This document shows, in pieces, positions 33,546 to 44,693 of a DNA stretch of 64,000 bases (the stretch's first letter is position 1; the number at the start of each line of letters is the position of its first letter). The stretch covers positions 3,038,001 to 3,102,000 of the forward strand of contig JAPEUQ010000003.1 of NCBI GenBank assembly GCA_027946365.1, written 5' to 3'. The notes under the pieces are model-generated. The model saw only the letters and a list, made by a program, of their open reading frames with translations. It had not been told where the DNA came from and did not search any database. A program made the position numbers and the translations under genes. The stretch is from Kalmusia sp. IMI 367209. Lineage: Eukaryota; Ascomycota; Dothideomycetes; Pleosporales; Didymosphaeriaceae.

Positions 33546-35263
33546 TTAGGATCCGCAGCACGATGTTCGGCAGTAGCAACTTGAGCGCACGTCCACATCA
33601 GCGACCGCTCGTGCCACCTGCAACTTCTGATTGATGATCTTCGCTTCCTGCGTCCTCCCTAACTTGACTAGACACTCATGATATCCATGCAGTGCCCAGA
33701 CGTTATCCGGATGTTGTCGAGCCCGTATTATCGTATCATCCAGCCCAAGATCAGCTGCATACGCCTTTGCAGACTCTTCAATGCGCTCTTGTTCCAGGAG
33801 CAGAGCAGCGTACGCGTGGCGACTAGGCATCATCCACGGCCAAGGCTCCGCGTAATTGAGTGCATCTTCACGCTCAATGGCCGTCTCGAGATGCTTAAAC
33901 GCGACGTCGTAGTTGCCTTTGCGGTACTCGAGTTCGCCATCAAGCATTGACTTGGCAACTTGCATGACTGTGATGCTCTTGTTGACGGGTGTCACAGCTA
34001 TGCGAGACGAGGGAATCTTGTCGACAGCAGTGTGAAGCAAGTCACGCTGCTCTGAAGCGTTTTCAACATCCCCTTTCGCAGCATATGCCACCCCCTTACC
34101 ATAATGGATCATAGCCGTGGTGACACAGTATAGCTCTTGATCCTGCTCTCTCGGCACCTCCAGCGCGATAAGGTCTTCCCATTTTCCGAAGCGAACGAGT
34201 ACTTCAACACGAATGCCTACGAACATCTCCAAGAAATCTGCGAGCTTCTGAACAAGTTCTGGGTTCAGAGAAAGCTCCATTCTTGCGACCGCGTCGATTG
34301 CAACATTGTATTGACCAGCGAGCATGGCTGCATATGCTAGGAAATGGTAGTCGTGCACTCGGTAGATGGTATAAAAGTCATCCCCACCCTGCTCAGAAAA
34401 GTACTTCTCGTCAGCGAGGCATGCCTCCGCATTTGAAGCGACAGCACGCCGATAATCTCCTACTAGGACATCGATGTGGCTCGGCATGTGGACCAGATGA
34501 CCAGCCTCTGGGCAGAGATTGCGCAGATGGTCCGCAGCGACTAGTGCGACCTCCGGAGTTTTCGACATCTCCATGAGATGAATGTACATGTGGAGGATAC
34601 CGGGATGCTTGTGTACACTCCCTTGGGCCAAGGCAGTGTCAAGGACAGCCTTTGCCTCCAGCGTGCGGGCGCCAGGCCTAGGCTCGCCAGTAGTCAAATC
34701 CCAAAGATCCCAAGCCGAAAGGTTCATGAGCGCATCCGCGTAAAGAGTAGCAATGTCAAGATCATCCGAGAACTTTTGATAGACAACGGCCATAGCTTCG
34801 GCATATGCTTCGTTGCAAGCACGAAAATGAATGTCATCTAAGCTCTTCGGTACACGCGCTTGTATCGCGTCTATGAGGGCCTTCTCAAGCTCGGTCGAGC
34901 CTTCAGCGTTTTCTTTTGCCCTCGCGTTTGCGTTGTTGATTTGTTCTAGGTTCGCTTTCAATTCTTCTGGATCGAAAAGCTCCCAAGGCTTATTGTAATT
35001 TGGGCCAAGTGCAAAGGCACGCTATAAGTGTTACTCAGTGATCTTTTGATAAATAGTATTGAACTCACTCCCCAGTAAGCCATCGCGAATTTCGGATCCT
35101 CTTCTATTGCGTACTCGAAGCATCTCGCTGACTCCTCGTGGTGGAATCCATAGCTCCATATCAACCCTCGGTCGAACCATTTTTGCGCTGCTGTGTTCGT
35201 AGTGCTAACTTTACGATGGAAGGAGCCCAGATTGTAGATATATGAGTCTACATTAGGTGCCAT
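33546..35263 (-). CDS. TPR-repeat protein with cysteine-rich C-terminus, function unknown
   Basis: Two exons (35263-35069, 35021-33546) give 556 residues; the 47-bp intron joins FAMAYWG to RAFALGPNYNKPW in frame. The N-terminus (AAQKWFDRGLIWSYGFHHEE, then ARCFEYAIEEDPKFAMAYWG) is a clear TPR-like helix pair, and further pairs follow (ATLYADALMNLSAWDLWDL, GILHMYIHLMEMS, DYHFLAYAAMLAGQYNVAID, YDVAFKHLETAIEREDAL, NVWALHGYHECLVKLGRTQE). Related long TPR proteins occur in fungi and bacteria without an assigned role. The last residues, DVDVRSSCYCRTSCCGS, form a striking five-cysteine tail, possibly a metal or lipid attachment site. No signal peptide or membrane helix is visible. Confidence 0.85.
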
Positions 35264-36598
35264 GATGGTTGATACCAAGGAAAATTGTGTTGACTAGCTT
35301 GAACGTATACAGGCCAGTTAGGTCAGAATGTATGCAGCTGAAGAAAGAGTAGGAGTCCTTCGACTAGAGCTTATGTGCGTCCGATCTAGAGCAGCTAAAT
35401 GCTGATGCTGCCTGAGTGTTTTGTTTGCTTCGGTAAGCGTTGCTTTGTTGGAGCAGAACGGGCGTAACGCGGGGTACTTACCACTGGCGGTGGCGCTTCC
35501 GAGACGACTCACTTCCTTTGACGCACTGAGTGGTTCCGGCTTCTTGTACGATTTTACCATGCAACATTTTCGCAAAAGAATAAAATGTATTAGAATGTGA
35601 TTGTAGATCTGCCAGCGATCAATATATGAGATAAGTCACGTGTTCAGCTCGAGTTCATCCACACGCTCACTTCGTGCCTTCATAGTATAGTTTCAGTATA
35701 ATGAAATAGGCAGTAAATCTAGAAGTCTTGAATCATTATGCATAAAGCTTCACAATATGGTTTTTTTCGATTTGGGTTTTCCTTTCGAGCGATTAGCTAA
35801 TAGCTATGATTGGCCATGTCTTTGCTGACTTCAGCTGCTTTCGGGTGGCACTGTAGATGCTGTTTTTATCCTTCTCTTCCCTCAAACCAACTGCTACGCT
35901 GAAGAAAATCAACCACCTCTACTTTAGGATACTCCAATACGAATCAATATGAAGTTATCCCTCCTTAACGACACATGTACGATGAAAAGTCTCCACAGGA
36001 TCTAGCATCAACCTTCATGCGCTCTACAGCCCCGATAATCAGGTCGTCGGATCACCAAGCCCAATAGTATCAAATGTAGATCACCTCATAATAGTATTAG
36101 GGCATTCTAGATACAGAAATAGGTGTGAGAGCATGTGGACATGTGTTACTTCATCAGCACCTCTTACACCACAGTAACTTTCACTGAAACGTGATACTTC
36201 AACCTCGCCCGACGTCTGAACCTCAACCTTCCTGGCTTATATTCAACATGAGAACGATAACAGCTAGTTTCTGTCACCTTCTGTAAGCCTGAATGTGCGG
36301 CCTGAGTGTATATGAAGACCTCTCCCTTCCATACATGAACTTCAAAAGCATTCACAATGCCGGTGCACAGGTGTCAAGCCATAGTGCTCTAAGTTCGGCA
36401 CATGTACAGGCTCTGTTAAGCGCGTCAATTGCGCTGAACAGATATATTCCCAATTAAAATCAAAATCTATTGCGGATAAAGTGGTGCCATCGCCTTTTCT
36501 TAGCCCCGCAGGGCTGATCCTCATGTTCGACAACTGTTCGACCTCTTGCTCTTATCAGACCCAATCTGCATCTTTTTTCCCTTGGCATCCCGTTCGAA
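35264..36598. other. Divergent intergenic region between the TPR and AA9 genes
   Basis: About 1.3 kb holding both upstream regions. The central part (35580-36480) is AT-rich. No gene with motifs or splice structure was found. Confidence 0.45.
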
Positions 36599-37750
36599 AT
36601 GCATACCCACCCTATCTGCCTCGCCCTGGGTCTATGCTTCCTGCAACAGCTCATAGCTGCACACTGTACATGCACCAATAGCACAATGTGGCCCTCACAC
36701 TGCAGACAACAATCTCCGAGGTCCTTATGCAAGCTGACTTGTATCGTACAGATGTCTTCAGCCGCTTCATGTTCGACAACACGGTAACCGAGCAATGGGA
36801 ATATGTCCGGTACAGCAACAAGCCCGATGCCGCCTGCCATCTACTTCTAACCCCTTACCAGCAACATAACCGAAGGCCAAGCCGCAGACTCAGGCCTCTG
36901 GGACCAATACATGCCCTACTACGACATCTCCGATAACAACGTTCGCTGCGGCCGCGGGGCTGCAACCTCAGGCCCCGGGGACGAAGACCGCCATCGTCAA
37001 CGCCGGCGATGAAGTGGGCTTCGTAGTGGGCCGTAGTGCTGACGAGGTATTCATCAAGCGCTCCTCGCATTCCTACTACCCTCTACCAAGACCAAATGCT
37101 CACTGATAGTCTAGCCCCTCGTACCCTACATCATCTACCACAACGGCCCCGGCCAAGCCTACTTGAGCAAAAGTACGATGGATGATTTGGATCGCTATGA
37201 TGGTTCTGGGCCGTGGTTCAAGATCGGGTACCTCGGCGCGAGAAACGACAGCTGGTGGCTCACGCGCGACCAAACCGGTACGCAAGACCCGTATACAGAT
37301 TGCGCATGTGCTCCCGGTATAGCACCTCCCCTATATGCGGGGACAAAATTATTTACGCACTATTATACAGGAGAGGACGTATGCTGATATTAAGATCCTG
37401 CAAATAGGCATGAACTTCACCATTCCGCCAACCACTCCACCAGGGAAATACCTATTGCGCGTAGAGCACCTGTACGTGCGGCCAGCGTGGAACACTACGC
37501 AGTTCTACATTGCATGTGCACAGGTGGAAATAAGGGGGCCAGGAGGCGGCACGCCTGGACCGTTAGTCAACTTTCCGGGGGGCGTATAATTTGAGGGACC
37601 CTGGTGAGTGAGCAGAGACAAAATGAGGGAGCTTGAGGGAGAAGCTAATATGTCATTGCAGGTATATTGGTCGAGGGTAAGATCTACGAGTGGCCCGAGA
37701 GTGGGTTGTTGGATTACGTACCTCCAGGTCCGCCGGTTTGGAATGGGTAA
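36599..37750 (+). pseudogene. AA9 lytic polysaccharide monooxygenase gene with two apparent +1 frameshifts
   Basis: Six exons can be traced: 36599-36665, 36752-36809, 36862-37046, 37115-37277, 37408-37603 and 37662-37750. A signal peptide (ICLALGLCFLQQLIAA) ends directly before the histidine-brace residue: removing the first intron gives HYVFSRFMFDNTVTEQWEYV as the mature start. Later come NVRCGRGAATSGPG, the second brace histidine in [42 protein letters not shown] and the [11 protein letters not shown] strand with the axial tyrosine, ending PPGPPVWNG. AA9 enzymes are secreted copper enzymes that cleave cellulose oxidatively. The frame breaks twice, in a G run at 36977-36980 and one at 37577-37582; each looks like one extra G. 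Both breaks being in G runs leaves open whether the gene is dead or the sequence is wrong. No CBM1 is seen. Confidence 0.72.
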
Positions 37751-37907
37751 TCGAGGTGAAGGAATTATGTTGTTGATATTGTTAAGACTTACACCCTTGC
37801 ACATGTTCCATGCGACGATTACCATTGGCATAAAACTAGATCCCCGCCTAGCACATATCAATTCTAACACACCTTCGCATTGTGAACTCCAATTTGATAC
37901 ACTTCGA

Positions 37908-40903
37908 TCACATGCGGAAGCCATGCACAGCACTAATCCACTCCTGATCCAGCAGAGCATTAACCGACTTCAAGATCCTACTGCCACCCAAGATAGCCTG
38001 GAAATTCTGTACACGCTGCTCAGCTGACATCAATAAGAATGTCTGTAGCCCACACGTCGATAGCACTTCAGACACCTGATGAGATGGGAGCGGCCAATCG
38101 ACAGGGTCCTTGAGGAGCGCGAGGATGACCTGCGCGGCAAAGGTGTTGAAACCGGCGCGACAGAGAAAGATTTCCCACTAAGGAATATAAGCTTCAGTCA
38201 AATGGACGGACATACATGGGCTCACTGTAGTTTGGTCTGTCAGGAGCTTGATATCACCAATATCTTTAGACCCGTGCGGCAACCCAAAATTTACCATCTC
38301 GACTACGATTGATCGCACGAGAGCCTGTTCACCACCAGGCACATACCGGAGAAGGACTTCACCGCCGATCTGAGTAGTAAAGCGCTCATACTCTGCGATG
38401 GCCTCTTGATCCCTGGGGTCAACTGGACGATCAGAGCCATGTTCTTTGAGTCCTTCACTGATCACGACCACGAGCCGCTCGTACCTGAGCTGTAGTTCCA
38501 TCATTCTATCCTTGATAGGCGAGCGGTCTGGGTGCCCTGGAAGTGCTCGCTGCTTCAATTGCTGCAGTGTGGTCAAGATCAGACCGGTTGAAGGAGATAA
38601 GAGAAGATCTGCTTCCTTACAGACAGCATTTGGTGAATCGAAATCTCGGCTTACAAATACTGCGTCTGGGTATAATCTTTCAATCTGTCTCGAAAGGTTC
38701 CGTTGCTGTAGCAAGGCAGACGAGATGATGAATGAACAAGGTGGCGTATGCTCAGGAAGTGGCGGTAGGTCGAGTGGCTGCCGTGCTACTTCTGGGCGCA
38801 CTTGTATACCTGGTTTGGATGTTGCAGTTGTGTCGTTGTGTGATTGTACCACCGGTCTGATAGGCGATATTAGTGAAGGCATTGAAGCTCGACTGGGTGC
38901 AGCTTGTTCTTTTGCAGCTTCTTTTGGTTTAACCGACAGTCTGTGCAGCGCCATGAAGTTGTCCAAAGCGCTTGTCGCCGAAAACTTCCCACCGAACATT
39001 AGGCTTTTATCGCGGTCAGGGGCCTCATCGATCTTGCTTCGAACTGGGATTGACGTCTGCTTCTTTGATTGAGCCCCAACCGGACGGGATGCAATATTCG
39101 CACGTCTCACTGGCAACGCATGTCTCCAATGCCGGCTTTCGAGTATTTCGTGACGAGAGTCTGGATGCTCATGGGCAGTGGCTGCCTCTTGTATACTTGC
39201 ACGACGTAGGGGCTGGCGATCTTCGACAACTGCTTCTAATTCGATCTTTCGTTTTCTAATCAAAGAATCTATGTCCTTACAGTCTTTTAGATCAGCAGTC
39301 TCTAAGACATCCTCTTCTTCGTCGTTTTCGAGAACACGGAGGCCATCCCTCTTCCACATGTCAGAATAACACGTAGCAATATCGCCCACAGTCACTTCAG
39401 CAAGCATTTTGGTCACAAGTTCTGTCCCATGAAGTTTCTCTTCTTCAAGCTTCTGCTCGATTGTCGTCTGTACTGACTGGGTAGAGAAGGGTGCTAATGG
39501 AAGCTTCCTCTCTAGCTCGGATATCCCGTGCCATGTTATCACTGACTTCATGTGGTTGCGCTTCGTCCATAATAAGAATCGAGCCTGAGCATCCACTTCC
39601 GTCATGTGTATATTGATGTCAGCAACATTGCGAGCGAACTCATCCCATGGCGCAATTGGCAAACGAAAGTCGACTTTCGGGACATCAACTCTCTTTGTCG
39701 TATCAGCTTCTGAGAGCTTTTCATTCTCGACTTCCCAATTTGCATCGTCTGCGTAAGGCTCGAAGACTTCTTGAAAGGTGTCGTAGTCATCTTCTGGGCT
39801 CAGAATATCGTTTACCCTTCCATAACTGGAAGGAAGCTCAGGGGTGTGATTCGCGGGCATGTATTCAACAAGCATCTCAGCGAAAGCGACCGTCTTCAAT
39901 TTCTTCGCTGATGATTCGGAGAACATGACGGGAGTGAGAGGTCCTTCAACTTTCAAGTCGGCCGCTTTACGTTTCGAAGATGGTGATTTGACTTCGTCTA
40001 GCGATGGTTCGTACTTGCCGGTCTTGATCATGTCAAATTGCATTATCTCACTGCTATTAGAGTCATATCGCACAAGAGCATCTGCGCTCGTTATCTTTTC
40101 TTCCAATGCTTTTGCTTCCGCAGCGGTCGAATCCGAATCTTCCGAGATGAGCTCGAGTCGGTCACCAGGGGATGATGGTATATATGGTGTCATTGGTGGC
40201 GTTAAAGGAAGCAAGGGTGGTGTAAGTGGTCGAATCGCTGTGTTCTATAGTTGTCAGCATTACGCCTGCGATGACCGTTTTTAGTCACCTTTCGATAATT
40301 CAAGCGCTGTTCTTGGGTTGTTTCAGAGCCCTCCGGTAAGTCAAAGTCTTTGATTGCAGCCTGAAGGTATAACAACACTTCTTTGGGAATCGTGAGTTTC
40401 TCACTCTTGGCTCGTTCATCGCACTGTGTCGGATATTTGAAATACTTGGATGGCCATTCAAGACCTTCATCATCTTCTTCATTGACCGGTTCGAGTGGTA
40501 TCTTTGTTTCAGCAAAACTCGGCTCGACCACACTGCTGAACTCCAGCATGTCCAGATCATTGTCAGTTCGCAAGATCGGAACCTCTTGCTTTAGGCTGAG
40601 GATCCGTTTCCGTCCGTCTGGGATGGTTTGTAGATTTGGTGGCGCTTCCTGTAGGAAGAGCACCGATTTGAGAAGCATCGCAGCTTCTTGACTGACGGCG
40701 AGTGGTTCCTTGGTCAAATTGTCTATGTTATCAGTGGAGACAATGGCATCTTGGGGATCCCGAAGATCTGATCCAAAGCCCTCATCTGAGGGAGGTATAA
40801 TTCTGTCAAAAACTAAATGCTCCTGGGTATAGTCTCTGCATAGACCGTGAAAGCGTGCGTACTCAAGAACCGTCGGTTCTGAATCGATCACGTCAAGCTC
40901 CAT
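37908..40903 (-). CDS. Large protein with XPF/ERCC4-like C-terminal region (Zip2/SHOC1 candidate)
   Basis: Three exons (40903-40289, 40244-38226, 38177-37908) give 967 residues. The first 550 residues are mostly acidic, Ser/Pro-rich and probably disordered, with PLTPPLLPLTPPMTPYIPSS and a basic KRKAADLK patch. Residues ~700-850 look folded: CSFIISSALLQQRNLSRQIE, VFVSRDFDSPNAVCKEADLL, LSPSTGLILTTLQQLKQRAL, RYERLVVVISEGLKEHG and GGEVLLRYVPGGEQALVRSI. This order resembles the ERCC4 nuclease fold without an obvious ERKxxxD motif. The end (DQTTWEIFLCRAGFNTFAAQ, VILALL) resembles a helix-hairpin-helix. Similar proteins are widespread and unnamed in filamentous ascomycetes. The Zip2/SHOC1 idea (meiotic crossover factor) is inference from the fold. 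Confidence 0.8.
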
Positions 40904-41538
40904 GCTGCGTTGTCATACAATGCATTGAATTGCTAACACTAGCTGAGCTGTTGTGATAGCAATGAGAGCTATGCAATCGTGGCAGCGCTATTGAGAGGAT
41001 TTGAAGATAAATGGCTGAGGGCGCTTGCGACCAGACGAAGAAGCCACTAGGTAGCGTGCACGTGCAGACGCGTAAAGCCTTGGGAGGGCAAGAGCGATAC
41101 CCTTTCGCCAGCCTTGTTGCTATTCCGCCCTACTGATGATCAAGACCGAAGCATTGAAGAGTATTGCGCCCCACTGTTGTCCGACAAAGGCCTAAAAACA
41201 CTTGCGATTACAACAGTGTCTGGGGTTTCTGAGCGCGTTTCATCCAGACCGGAATTTATGCGAGACTACCTTTCCGCTCCGAGAGATCACATTATGCATG
41301 CACCGAAACCGGCAATAGCTGGGCCTTGTGATAGACACTTCCATATTCTCATTTTTGGCACTGTCGGCCGTATCGTGTATCTCGAGCTGTCTATCTCTCT
41401 CAAGCACAGATGCATGCGAACGTAAGAAATTATTATGTACAGAACAGTTGGCCTTCAGGCCAGGCATATCAACAGTAAACAACCATGCCGCTAATTGACG
41501 AGCAGATATCCGCGCACATGGGTATCGCATCAAATTCT
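40904..41538. other. Intergenic region between the XPF-like gene and the aspartic protease gene
   Basis: About 635 bp containing the promoter of the XPF-like gene and the 3' flank of the protease gene. The frames at 41114-41425 and 41240-41533 lack motifs. Nothing else seen. Confidence 0.45.
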
Positions 41539-42902
41539 CTAAGCAACTGGAGGCTTCTCGCCAAAGCCAAGCGATTGGTTGCCGCCGTTGAAAGCGACAA
41601 ACTGCGCCTTGAACATGGTGTCTCCAAAGATCTGCAGCCCAGCGCCCTGGTTGCCCTGTACACCACCGAAGCAGGTCGTGTTGGCTTGGTCGACGGCGGC
41701 GAATGTGACTTGGTTCCCGGGAATCTTAGCCATGTAGCTGTCGCCAATGGCAACAGATATGTCGGGAAGAGCTGCATCGCAGGGGTAGATGAAGCCACCG
41801 ACCTGGGCGTTGTTCTGTGCACCCTGAACTTGGGAGTAGTACGCTTCAGCAACGTTTTGGTCGACGAGGAGGAGGGAGGTTCCAGTGTCGGCGATGGCCT
41901 GAGAAGCAGTCGGGTTATCGACAACCTGGTCACCAACAGCAAACTTGGCAGAAGGGAACTGCCAGAAACCGGAAGAAGCGTTGACAGGGATCCAGGCCAT
42001 ATCTCCTTGGAATTTCGTTGCATCGATTTTGCCAAACTCGTAGACACCAGTGCCATCAGGGTCCAGGTCAGCCGTGAAGACGGGTAGATCGAGATCATTC
42101 ATGACGTTGTCGAAGAAGGTCTTCTGGGGAGTCTTTTTGGTGCCATCGTTGACTAGTACTGTTAGTAGATATTCAGATGCCAATTCTTGTGTCTCCCTTA
42201 CCTGTATTGAGAGTCGAGAAAGCAAGGCCAACGAGACCGTCAGTGTTAGTATCTTGAATGAAAGATCGCGAAACAGCATTGGCAAGCTCGACTGCCTGGT
42301 TCTGGACGGTGACACCACCAATTGTAACGGTGTCTGTACCGACGGTTCCAGCAGCACCCGAACCATCACCATAGGAGATTGAGAACTGAGCACCCTGAAT
42401 AGCCTTAAAGTTTGCTGACTTGGTCTTGTCGAAGGCGCTGTGGCCACCAATGGCTTGCGCTGGAAGATCGGTGCTGAAGACCCACCTGGAAGATGTTAGA
42501 TGCTACACAATCAAAAGCAAATGCGACATACAGATCGGAGGAGCCGGAATCGAAATCCAGGTTCAAAGTTTGGCCACCGATATCGACGGGAGAAAGGAAA
42601 AGAGCTGCATTGTCTCCTGGGTTAGCAGCAACCGTGCCAGATCCATTTGAAGAAGCGTTGTTGGCGTCGATACGCAAGCTAGAGAGCTCTCCAGTCTTTT
42701 CAAGCGCAATGAATCCACCCTTAAGATTGTATTTCCTGACCACTTTTCGCATAGCAGCAGGTCCATTGAGACCACGGGCGTTGTTCCTGTTGATATGTCG
42801 GGGAACTTTGAATGACCGCTTCTTAATCTTAGCCGGTGCCGGGGCAGCCAAGACGATAGCCACCAAAAGAGTGACGAAAAATATGATGCGGAGGGTTGCC
42901 AT
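41539..42902 (-). CDS. Secreted pepsin-like aspartic endopeptidase (A1 family)
   Basis: Three exons (42902-42532, 42485-42202, 42152-41539) give 422 residues. A signal peptide (RIIFFVTLLVAIVLAAPAPA) precedes a basic propeptide (KIKKRSFKVPRHINRNNARG). The first active-site aspartate is in LDFDSGSSDLWVFSTDLPA, a Ser variant of the usual DTGSS; the second is in QAIADTGTSLLLVD. The flap-region tyrosine lies in FSISYGDGSGAAGTVGTDTV. The chain ends FGDTMFKAQFVAFNGGNQSL followed by GFGEKPPVA. This is the aspergillopepsin/penicillopepsin type, acting outside the cell at acid pH. The first intron interrupts the codon for Leu of the first active-site motif. No GPI-like tail is present. Confidence 0.95.
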
Positions 42903-44693
42903 GTTGGACTAATGCTGACCGGCAGCCGTGACGGAAAGAAGGTAAATGGTCTGTGGAATAGGTATGAAGGAAAGAAGGAAAAGAAGAGAAGAGTACTCCT
43001 ACTCCCTCAAGAAGAATGGAAAAGGCTCGGCCTGAAGGTAGAGAACAAACCACTCACTGAGCGGAGGAGCTCTGATTTAAGAAAGAAAGATGTAGCTGTG
43101 AAGATTGCTGGAAAGGAACGCCAGGGGAAATCCCGATGAAACTCTACCCTAAGACATATTCTGACGCATGAACGTAAGGCGAAGAGGCGAAGCCGGCTAC
43201 CAAGTCGGGACTGGCGGCAGCGCAAGCAATTGCAAACAAGAGGCGCCGCGTGCCACCATCTTGAACCAACCTGGAGTTGATCATGCTTAGCATTGTAAGA
43301 AAGTCAGGTAGGCAGCCAAAACCTGGCTAGCTGATTGCCAAAATTGGCGCTGTACTCGTTGAAATAACGGCTGATTGGATCGTAAAGCACCAAGGCTCCG
43401 CGGCGGGAAACCCGCCTCATACGCGTTCTGCTTTATGCTTGGGGTTGATGTTGAAGAAATGTGGAGTCATTGGTGCGGGAATAAAACAGGGGCTGCAAAG
43501 CTTAGCAACTCTGTTTCAGCATCGAGGCTGCCGCCACCCTCACTGCCACGTCTTGCTGCAGGTATGAAAACGGACTCGAACCATTCCGCCGCAACCTTTG
43601 TATATCTATCGGTGCTGAGGCTTATCCTAAAGACTGTGAATGTGTCAATGAACAATGACTCTTTCGAGCTTACGAAAGCCGACCACTGTGGCGTTTCAAG
43701 CTTGTCAGGGCTTGAGCACGCGAAACGCCCGACCTGCTCGGGGCGACGTCAACGCTAATGTTTGACAAGGCCTCGCGACAAGCAAATCAAGCATTCGCCT
43801 CAGGTACATAGCGCCCGCAAGCCGTCTTGAGAACGCGTTTCGCCTAGACCAGCGGCTCCTCCGCTCCACTTCTGGGAAACGAGATCGTGCCAGTCTCAGC
43901 GGCAGTCGGTTCGAGAACGTCAAGTGTTTCTCTAGCCTCATACTGCGTTTCGGCAAACGGACTGACCGGGGCTCGCAAGTTCGTACATCCGGGGTCGGCT
44001 GGGTACGATGGACATGTCACGGCGAATCGAGTGCCGTTGTGAGCATCGGAGGGTACTGTTCCGAACTGATGGCACGTTGAATTTGAATTTGTACCACAGT
44101 ATCTGATTCTACGTGGAGTGCGGTGTAATATTAGATGCTGCCCGGCGGCTTGAGCGCTTGCTGGCGGACGAGAATCAGAATTGCCAAGGGTAGATTGTGG
44201 ATGGCAGGACGAGGCGATGGGACTGGACTGTCAGCTGAGGACGTGCGGGAAGGCGCGACACGCACCTGGGATGGTGTCGCCTGAGGCCATGCACGCGCGG
44301 CGCATCAATCGTTGTTTAACACGGCCTTTCATGTCCACCAATTGCACAAACACACTTTATTAATATGAAGCCACTATCGTTGTACCTGAAAACTTTTGAT
44401 ATTGAAGCATAACAATCTTCGAGCACTAATCTTCACCTTCTTCCCGTCCTCCAGCGTCTCCTTCATAGGTACGAAATTGACCAGGTTCGCATGTAGTGAT
44501 ACCCGTTCAATGTTACACATCTTGGAGTGGCCACTCCTCATTCTGGGCTATTCGCCGAGGCGCGAGCAGAAAGAGTGATATGAACCCTACTACAAGACTC
44601 GGACTCTTTCGCATCCCCGCCGACCCTCTTCGCTGGACCATTGGCCGCTGCGAATGGCAACCCTTGAAGCTCTAGACCGTAAATTTGCCTTCC
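42903..44693. other. Intergenic region between the aspartic protease and PAT1
   Basis: About 1.8 kb, with the protease promoter at the left end and the PAT1 3' flank at the right. Open frames of 60-130 codons on both strands (for example 43375-43758) have no motifs or splice partners. No tRNA, repeat or transposon end was seen. Confidence 0.5.

Noticed and set aside
38446..39072. 208-codon open frame on the plus strand
   Set aside because: Antisense of the XPF-like gene; no motif or splice context.
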